Source: Pseudomonas graminis (GTDB taxonomy: Bacteria > Pseudomonadota > Gammaproteobacteria > Pseudomonadales > Pseudomonadaceae). From it: a DNA stretch of 15,467 nt. Every line of letters begins with the position of its first letter. The first letter of the stretch is position 1. Position numbers and translations under genes: made by a program. Location: assembly GCF_002093745.1 (NCBI RefSeq), contig NZ_MTSB01000035.1, forward strand, positions 1 to 15,467. The letters run 5' to 3'. Positions 1 through 9,600 of the stretch are shown here, piece by piece. Under the pieces are notes generated by a model. It was not told where the DNA came from and did not search any database. It worked only from the letters and a program-made list of their open reading frames with translations.

Positions 1-2
1 TG

Positions 3-612
3 TACCGCACCGGCGACCTGGCCTGCTGGCGCGCAGACGGCACGGTGGAATACCTCGGCCGTAACGATAACCAGGTAAAAATTCGCGGTTTCCGTATCGA
101 ACCGGGCGAGATCGAGCTGAAACTCGCCAGCCACACTGCGGTGAAAGACGCCGTGGTCATGGCCCGCGAAGACGTGCCCGGCGACAAGCGCCTGGTGGCG
201 TATTTCACAGCCTCTGACACAAACGTCGACCTGGAAGCATTGCGCGCTCATCTGCACGCGCAACTGCCGGATTACATGGTGCCATCGGCTTACGTGCAAC
301 TCGACACGCTGCCCCTGACCCCGAACGGCAAACTGGACCGCAAGGCACTGCCCGCGCCGGACCAGCAGGCGCTGGTCAGTCGTGGCTACGAAGCACCGCA
401 GGGCGCAATCGAAACCGCCCTGGCGCAGATCTGGCAGGACGTGCTGCAAATCGAGCGTGTGGGTCGTCACGACCACTTCTTCGAACTGGGCGGTCACTCG
501 CTGCTGGCGGTCAAGCTGATCGAGCGCATGCGCCAGCAGGACATGAGCGCCGACGTTCGTGTGTTGTTTGGTCAGCCAACGCTGTCCGCACTGGCGGCTG
601 CGGTGGGCAGCG
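3..612 (+). other. Module 1 (partial): C-terminal A subdomain and T domain
   Basis: Only the end of this module is inside the window. The A subdomain shows A7 (YRTGDL from base 3), A8 (QVKIRGFRIEPGEIE, about 72-116) and A10 (NGKLDRK from 324), whose lysine at 330-332 is the position that contacts substrate and ATP. The T domain runs from about 387, with the LGGHSL core and its attachment serine at 498-500. The ten-residue specificity pocket lies upstream except for the A10 lysine, so the amino acid cannot be predicted. The next condensation domain is a dual C/E, so whatever residue is loaded here is expected to be converted to D before coupling. Confidence 0.93.
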
Positions 613-3600
613 GGCGTGAAGTGGTTGTACCTGATAACGCCATACCGGCTGGCTGCACCCGGATCACCCCGGACATGCTGCCCCTGGTCGAACTGACGCA
701 GGAAACGCTGGACCTGGCGGTGGCCACCGTTCCGGGCGGGGCCGTCAATGTGCAGGACATCTACCCGCTGGCCCCTTTGCAGGAAGGCGTGCTTTACCAC
801 CACATCAGCGCCGGGCAGGGCGACCCCTATGTGTTGCAGGCGACGTTTTCGGTCAGCAGCCACGAGCGCATCGAGGTGTTCGCCAGCGCGTTGCAGCAGG
901 TCATCGACCGTCACGACATTCTGCGGACCGCGGTGGTCTGGGAAGGGCTGGAGCAACCGCTGCAAGTGGTCTGGCGCCAGGCCAGCCTGATCGTGGAACA
1001 CCTGGAGCTGAGCCCTCGGGACGGCGACATCGCAGAACAGCTCAGTGAGCGCTTTGCCAGCACACGCTACCGCCTGAACCTGACACAGGCGCCGTTGATC
1101 CGGCTGGCGTGCGCCCAGGACTCCGCCACCGGCCGCTGGGTGATGCTGCTGATTTTCCACCACCTGGCACTGGATCACACGGCGCTGGATGTGGTGCGCG
1201 AAGAAATGCAGGCTTTCATGCAAGGCGGCGGCAGTGAATTGCCCGCGCCGATTCCGTACCGTAATTACGTCGCCCAGGCGCGTCTGGGTGCGGACCAGCA
1301 CGAACACGAAGTGTTTTTCCGTGACATGCTGGGCGACATCGATGAATCGACACTGGTTTACGGCCAGGCATCGGTTCACAGCGACGGCACCGGCATCGAA
1401 GAAGCCCGCAGGCCGCTGGACACCGCGCTGAGCCGGCGGGTACGAGCGCAGGCCCGGCACCTTGGGGTCAGCGCTGCGAGCGTGATGCACCTGGCCTGGG
1501 CGCTGGTGGCGAGCAAGGCCTCCGGTCGCGATCAGGTGGTGTTCGGCACCGTATTGATGGGCCGCATGCAAGGTGGCGACGGCGCTGACCGTGCGCTGGG
1601 GATGTTCATCAACACGCTGCCGCTGCGCGTCGACATCGATGCGCGCAGCGTGCATGAAGGCGTGAAGTCGACCCATGCGCGCCTCACCGCATTGCTCGCC
1701 CACGAACACGCCTCGCTGGCACTGGCACAACGCTGCAGCGCAGTGGTCGCACCCGCGCCGCTGTTCAACGCACTGCTCAATTATCGGCACAGCGCGGCGG
1801 ACGCGAGCGCCGCACAGGACGCCTCGGTCTGGGAAGGGATCGAAAGCCTGAGCAATCAGGAACACACCAATTACCCGCTGGCCATTTCGGTGGATGACCT
1901 GGGCGAGGACTTTCTGCTCACGGTTCTGGCGATGAGGGAAATCGGCGCACACCGGGTCTGCGATACGTTCGCCAGCACGCTGGTCCATTTGATCGAAACA
2001 CTGGAGCAGCGCCCCGACACGCCGCTGTACAACGTCCAGGTGCTGCCGGCGAACGAGCGTCGCCAGCTACTTGAAACGTTCAACGACAACCGCACCGAAT
2101 ACCCTGAAGATCAGACAGTTGCGACACTTTTCGAAGGTCAGGTCGAGGATTGGCCTGACGCGTGCGCGGCGGTTCAGGATGAGCAGCGTCTGACCTACAC
2201 CGAACTCAATGCCCGCGCCAACCGCCTGGCCCATTACCTGGCGAGCCTTGGTGTCTCGGCAGGCGATACCGTTGCGATTCTGTTGCCGCGCTCGCTGGAT
2301 CTGCTGGTCGCGCAACTGGCAATCAGTAAATGCGCAGCGGTTTATGTGCCGCTGGATATCAACGCGCCATTGGAACGCCAGACGTTCATGGTTCAGGACA
2401 GCGCCGCCAGGCAGTTGCTGACGCACCAAGGCCGCCTGACACCGCAAGGCGTTGCGCGGATCGATCTTGATAGCCTCGATCTCCACTCGCAGCCCGAGCA
2501 CAATCCGTTGCGAGACCATACCAGTGGGTCGGCGGCGTACATCATGTACACCTCTGGCTCCACCGGCACGCCGAAAGGGGTGATCGTGGCCCACCGAGGC
2601 ATCGTCAAGCTGGTCCGCAACAACGGTTATGCCGATTTCAATGCGCTGGACCGGGTGGCCTTCGCCTCAAACCCGGCATTCGATGCCAGCACGATGGAGG
2701 TGTGGGCTGCGCTGCTCAATGGCGGCCAAGTGGTGATCATCGAGCACGAACTGCTGCTGGATCCGCCGCGGCTCGCGCAAAAGCTGGTCTCGGCGGGTGT
2801 CACGGCGCTGTTCGTGACCACCGCGGTGTTCAACCAGTACGTGAGCCTGATCGGTGACACGCTGGCCGGGCTGCGGTTCCTGATGTGCGGCGGTGAACGT
2901 GCCGACCCTCAGGTCTTTCGTCAATTGCTGAGCATTGCACCGGACCTGCGCCTGATTCACTGCTACGGCCCGACGGAAACCACCACCTTCGCCACCACCG
3001 GGCATGTGACCGACGTTCCCCCTGACATGAGCAATGTGCCCATTGGCAAACCACTGGCCAACACTCAGGTGTATGTGCTGGATCAGCGCCAGCAACTGGT
3101 CCCGGTAGGCGTTCCGGGAGAGATCTGCATCGGCGGCGATGGCGTGGCACTGGGTTACCTGAACCGTCCTGACCTGAACGCGCAGTCCTTTATCCCGGAC
3201 CCGTTCAGTGCGTTCGAAGGCGCACGCCTGTATCGCTCCGGTGACCGGGGTTGCTGGCGGGCAGACGGCCGTCTGGAACACTTGGGCCGCGCGGACGGAC
3301 AGGTGAAGCTGCGGGGTTTCCGCATCGAGCCAGGCGAAATCGACGCCCGTCTGCAATCCTGCCCGGGCGTGCATCAGGCAGCGGTCGTGGTGCGCGAAGA
3401 CGTGCCGGGGCAGAAACAACTGGTGGCGTATTACACCGCCGAACACGCCGACACAGACGTGGCGGCAGACACCGTCCACAGCTGGTTGCGTGCGGCGCTG
3501 CCGGACTACATGGTGCCGTCGGCCTTTGTTCAACTGGACCACTGGCCGTTGAACGGCAATGGCAAGCTGGACCGCAAGGTCCTGCCAGCCCCGGACGCAC

Positions 3601-6600
3601 AGGCGCTGCCGGGCAACGCGTACGAAGCGCCGCAGGGCGAAGTCGAGACACGGCTGGCGGAGATCTGGGCACAGGTACTGAAGGTCGAACGGGTAGGGCG
3701 CCACGACAACTTTTTCGCCTTGGGCGGCCATTCACTGCTCGCCGTCACGCTGATCGAGCGCATGCGCCAGGAAGCGCTGCGCGCCGACATCAAAGTGCTG
3801 TTCAGCCAACCGACCCTGGCCGCCCTGGCCGCAGCCCTGAATCAGGAACAGGACATCGAAGTACCGGCCAACCTGATCCCGGCAGACTGTCAGCGCATCG
3901 AACCGCAGATGCTGCCCCTGGCCCGTCTGGATCAGGACGCCATCGACCGGATCGTCGCCGCCGTGCCGGGGGGTGTTGCCAATGTGCAGGACATCTATGC
4001 CCTCGCGCCGCTTCAGGAAGGGCTGTTGTATCACCACGTTGCAGCCCGCCAGGGCGACCCGTTCATTTTGCAGTCGCTGCTCTCGCTGGACAGCGAGGAG
4101 CGCTTGATCGCCGTCACGCGCATGTTGCAGAAAGTCATTGATAGACACGACATCCTGCGCACTGCGGTGTTCTGGAAAGGCCTTGAGGCCCCGGTGCAGG
4201 TGGTGCTGCGCAACGCAACCCTGGTGAGCGAACGCGTCGAACCGGACCCGAACGCCGGCGATGTCATCGAGCAGATGCGCGAGCGCTTCGACGCGCAGAA
4301 CTTCCGCCTTGACCTGGGCCAGGCCCCTTTGCTGCAACTGCCTTACGCCTGGGACCCGGTCAACCGGCAGTACGTGGTCGCGCTGGTGTTCCATCACCTG
4401 ATCATGGACCACGTGGCGTTCGATGTGGTGGTGGCCGAACTGCAAAGCCTGCTGCTGGATGAAACCGCAGCGTTGCCCGCTCCGGTGCCTTACCGCAACT
4501 ACATCGCACAGGTTCGCCTGGGCGCTGACGATGCGGCGCATGAGCGTTTTTTCCGGGACATGCTGGAGGATGTTCAAGAACCGACACTGCCATTTGGGCA
4601 GCAAACGGCAACCGGCGCCCTGCACGAAGTACGGCAGACGCTCGACCAGCCAACCAGCCAGCGTGTGCGGCATCTGGCGCGACATCTGGGTGTCAGCGCC
4701 GCCAGCCTTCACCACCTGGCCTGGGGGCTGGTCGTAGGCCGGGTTTCGGCGCGTGACGACGTGGTGTTCGGGACGGTTCTAGTCGGCCGCATGCGTGGCG
4801 GCGAGGGCGCAGACCGGGCGCTGGGCATGTTCATCAACACCCTGCCGATCCGCATGCAGCTGGGCGACCAGGACGTAACTCAAGGCGTGCGTCAAGTACA
4901 CGCCCGGTTGAGCGGGCTGCTGGCTCACGAACACGCCCCGCTGGCGCTCGCCCAGCGTTGCAGTGGCGTGGCTGCACCTGCGCCGCTGTTTGGCGCGCTG
5001 CTGAATTACCGCCATAGCCCGGTCGACGACTCGGTCCAGGCCAACACGGCCTGGCGGGGCATCGTCGGGCTTCAGGCGCATGAACGCACGTCCTACCCGT
5101 TGTCGCTGGCCGTGGATGACATCGGCGAAGGCTTCCTGCTCACGGTGCAGACCACCGGCGGTCTCGATGCTCAGGCGCTGTGCGAATACATGCAATGCGC
5201 GCTGTACCACCTGGTCGAGGCCCTTGAACAACACCCGACCGCGCCACTGGACAGCCTGTCCATCCTCCCCGACGCGGAGCGTGCCCGACTGCTGCTGTCC
5301 CTCAATGACACCGCCACCGGCTACCCGGACCGGACCACGCTGCACGAGCTGTTCCAGGCTCAAGTGCAACGTACGCCGGACGCCGTGGCCGTGGTCCACG
5401 GCGGGCAGTCGCTGAGCTATCGCGAGCTGGACCGGCAGAGCAATCAACTGGCGCAACATCTGGCCCCGTTGCTCGACGGCCACAACGCGCCCGTCGCCTT
5501 GTGCGTGGAGCGTGGCCTGGAAATGCTGGTGGGGCTGCTGGGCATTCTCAAGGCGGGCGGCTGCTACGTACCGCTGGATCCGGGCTACCCGGTGGAGCGC
5601 CTGGACTACATGCTCCATAACAGCGAGCCGGTGGCCTTGCTGACCCTTGACGGCGGGGCAGCCGGTTTGTCCAGCGGGCAGATTCCGTTGATCGGCCTGA
5701 ACGCCGACGCGGCCTGGCGCCGTTTGGCTGGCAACCCTGTCGAACAGACGTCCCATGCCCGCCAGTTGGCGTATGTGATCTACACCTCCGGCTCCACCGG
5801 TCAGCCCAAAGGGGTGATGGTCGAGCATCGCGGTGTGGTGAACCTGCTGTGCGCCATGCGCGACCTGACCCAGGCCGGCGCGAACGACTGCATGCTGGCC
5901 CTGACCACCATCGGTTTCGATATTGCCGGGGTCGAACTCTACATGCCGTTGATTTGCGGCGCCCGGACCGTCGTGCTGGACCGCCGTCAGAGCCAGGATG
6001 CCCAATTGCTGGCCGAAGCCATCAGCCAGCATGGCGCGACCTTGATGCAGGCAACCCCGGCGACCTGGCGCCTGCTGCTGGACTCGGACTGGGCAGGAGC
6101 GGCCGGACTCAAGGCGTTGTGTGGCGGCGAAGCGTTGCCTGTCGAACTGGCGCGTCGCATAGCCGCCCGAACCGCCGCACTGTGGAACGTCTACGGCCCG
6201 ACCGAGACCACCATCTGGTCTTCGGCGCAACAGTTCGTCAGTGATGATGATTCGGCAACCTGCGTCAGCATCGGTCGCCCGCTGGCCAACAACCGCTTCT
6301 ACCTGCTCGACCCTCAGGGCGAGCCGGTGCCGCAAGGGGTTGCCGCCGAGTTGTACATCGGTGGCGACGGCGTGGCGCGGGGCTACTTCAACCGGCCAGA
6401 CCTCACGGCCGAGCGTTTCATCGAGGATCCGTTCTCCAGTGAACCCGGCGCGCGCCTGTACCGCACCGGCGACCTGGCGCGCTACCGCCCGGATGGCAGC
6501 CTCGAGTACCTGGGGCGCAACGACTTCCAGGTGAAGATTCGAGGTTACCGCATCGAGCTGGGCGAGATCGAAACCCGTCTCCAGGCCTTGCCGGATGTAC

Positions 6601-9600
6601 GTGAAGCCGTCGTGATGGCGGTTGAAAATGGCGCGGGGGACCTGCGACTGGTGGGCTATTACACCGGTTTGCAGCGCTCGACTGCACAGTTGCGCGAGCC
6701 TTTGCTGGACGTGCTGCCGGAATTCATGGTGCCAACCCTGTTCATGCACCTGGACGCACTGCCGTTGACGCCCAATGGCAAGCTGGACCGCAAGGCACTG
6801 CCGGCACCCGACGTCAGCGCCAGCCGTTGCTATCAGGCGCCGCAAGGTGAAACCGAAACCCGTCTGGCTGCACTGTGGGCGGATTTGCTCAATGTCGAGC
6901 AGGCAGGTCGCGAAGATGACTTTTTCGAGCTCGGCGGGCACTCGCTGCTGGCCATGCGCCTGGTTTCGCAGGTGCGTCAGCAGTGGGGCGTGGAACTAGA
7001 GCTGGCCGAAGTGTTCGCCAGACCGCAACTGAGCGCCATCGCTGCGCACCTCGCCACCACCGCGCGCAGCACCTGGCCGGTTATCACCCCGGTGCCGCGC
7101 GATGCCGATCTGCCGCTGTCGTTTGCCCAGCAACGCCTGTTGTTCCTGGCGCGAATGGAAGGGGCCAGTGCCGCTTACCACTTGCCTGCCGGGTTGAGCC
7201 TCAAAGGCACGCTTGACGTCACCGCCCTGCACAAGGCGCTGAACCGTATCGTGGCCCGTCACGAAGCCTTGCGTACCTGCTTCAGTCAACCGTCCGACGG
7301 TCCGGCGTTGCAGCGCATCCTCCCGGAGGATATCGGTTTTAACCTGACTCACAGCGACCTCTCGGGCAGCGAAAACCCGGCGCAGTCGCTGAAAAGCCTG
7401 ACGCAACAGGAGGCCACGCAAGCGTTTGATCTGGAGCACGGCCCGTTGATTCGCGGTCGCCTGATCCGTCTGGGCGAGGACGAACATGTGCTGCTGGTGA
7501 CCCTGCACCACATCGTCTCCGATGGCTGGTCCATGGGCATTCTGACCACCGAACTGAGCGCGCTTTACCAGGCTTATCTCACCGGCAGCCACGACCCATT
7601 GCCGGACCTGAGCGTGCAGTACGCCGATTACGCCGCCTGGCAACACCGTCTGCTGGACAGCCATGTGCTTCAGGAGCAGACCGACTGGTGGCGTTCCGCG
7701 CTGGCTCAGGCGCCCGCGCTGCTGACCCTGCCGACCGACCAGCCACGCCCGGCGCTGCAGGACTACGCCGGCGCAGTGCTGCCGGTGTGTTTCGATGCGC
7801 AACTGACCCGGCAGCTCAAGGCCTTGAGCAAACGCCACGGCACCACGCTGTACATGACGGTGCTGACCGCCTGGGCGGCGACGCTCGGACGCCTGGCCGG
7901 TCAGGATCAGGTGGTTATCGGCTCGCCGGTCGCCAACCGCATGAGTGCGGAGGTGGAAGGGTTGATCGGTTTGTTCGTCAACACCCTGGCACTGCCCGTC
8001 GACCTGTCGGGCGCGCCAAGCGTCGCGCAGTTGCTGCGCAAAGTACGCCAGCTGTGCCTTGACGCACAGGCTCGTCAGGCGCTGCCGTTCGAGCATGTGG
8101 TCGAGGCCGTCAAACCGGTTCGCAGCCTGTCCCACAGCGCGCTGTTTCAGGCCATGCTGTCGTGGCAGAACACCGAAAACGTCGACCTGACGCTCGGTGA
8201 TCTGACCCTTGAAGGGTTGGCCGCGCCCAGACAGACCGCGAAGTTTGACCTGTCGCTGGAACTGGGTGAACTCGACTGCCAGTTGCAGGGCACGCTGGAA
8301 TTCGCCACCGCGCTGTTTCAGCCATCGACCATCGAGCGTTATCGGGGGTATCTGGAAAACCTGTTGCGCGCCATGGTCGCCGACGCCGATCAGCCGGTGG
8401 CCGGTATCGCGCTGCCCGGCGAGGCCGAGCGTCAGCAACTGGCGCAGTTCAACGCCACACACATGGATTATCCGCTGGCGCAAACCGTTCACGGGCTGTT
8501 CGAAGCGCAGGTGGCGCGGACGCCGCACGCCGATGCGCTGCTGCATGACGGCGAACGGCTCAGCTACAGCGTATTGAACGAGCGCGCCAATCGGCTGGCC
8601 TGGTACCTGATCAAGCAGGGCCTGCAGCCGGATGCGCGGGTTGCGATCTGCCTGGAACGTGGCATCGACATGGTGGTCGGGCTGCTGGCAATCCTCAAGG
8701 CGGGTGGCGGTTACGTGCCGCTGGACCCGTCTTACCCCGCGGATCGCCTGGCGTACATGCTGAACGACAGCTCGCCGAGCCTCGTGCTCGCCCAGACCGC
8801 AACCCTGGGCTTGCTGGCGGCGGCGCAAGCGCCTGTGATCAACGTGGACGATGTGATCTGGCAGGACGCGTCAGCCCTCAATCCACAACGTGAAACACTG
8901 ACCCCGGCCCACCTGGCCTATGTGATCTACACCTCAGGCTCCACCGGCTTGCCGAAAGGCGTGATGATCGAACACCGCAACACGGTCAATTTCCTGACCT
9001 GGGCGCAACGCGCGTTTGCCCCGGAACGGCTGGCCAGAACGCTGTTCTCAACGTCGTTGAACTTCGACCTGGCGGTGTACGAATGCTTCGCGCCACTGGT
9101 TTCCGGTGGTTGCGTCGAGATCGTGCGCAATGTGCTGGAGCTGCAGAACGGCACCCATGACGTCACGCTGATCAACACCGTGCCCTCGGCGCTCAAGGCG
9201 CTGCTCGAAGGCGGCGGGCTGGGGCAGGGCGTGCATACCGTCAATGTCGCGGGCGAAGCACTCAAGCGCAGCCTGGTCGAAAGCCTGTTCGAAAAGACTC
9301 AGGTCAGGCAGTTGTGCAACCTGTACGGCCCTTCGGAAACCACCACGTACTCCAGCTGGGTGGCCATGACTCGGGAAGAAGGGTTCGCAGCGCATATCGG
9401 CAAACCGATCGCCAACACCTGCTTCTACGTGCTGGACGACTACATGAACCCGGTGCCGCTCGGTGTGGCGGGCGAACTCTACATCGGTGGCGCCGGTGTG
9501 GCGCGCGGCTACCTGAACCGTGACGAACTGACCGCAGAGCGCTTTCTGACCGATCCGTTCAGCCAAGCGCCTGGCGCACGCATGTACCGCACCGGAGACC

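Noticed and set aside
45..47. GTG as a possible gene start
   Set aside because: The same frame is open to base 3 and reads YRTGDL just before it, so this is an internal valine of an A domain.
4779..6941. 720-codon open frame on the - strand, antisense to the NRPS
   Set aside because: It lies opposite clear A, C and T motifs. Long antisense frames are expected in GC-rich genes with biased third positions, and its translation (rich in Q, H, R, V) has no recognisable domain.
6996..8828. 610-codon open frame on the - strand
   Set aside because: Antisense to an intact C-A region, same composition artefact, no domain or ribosome site seen.
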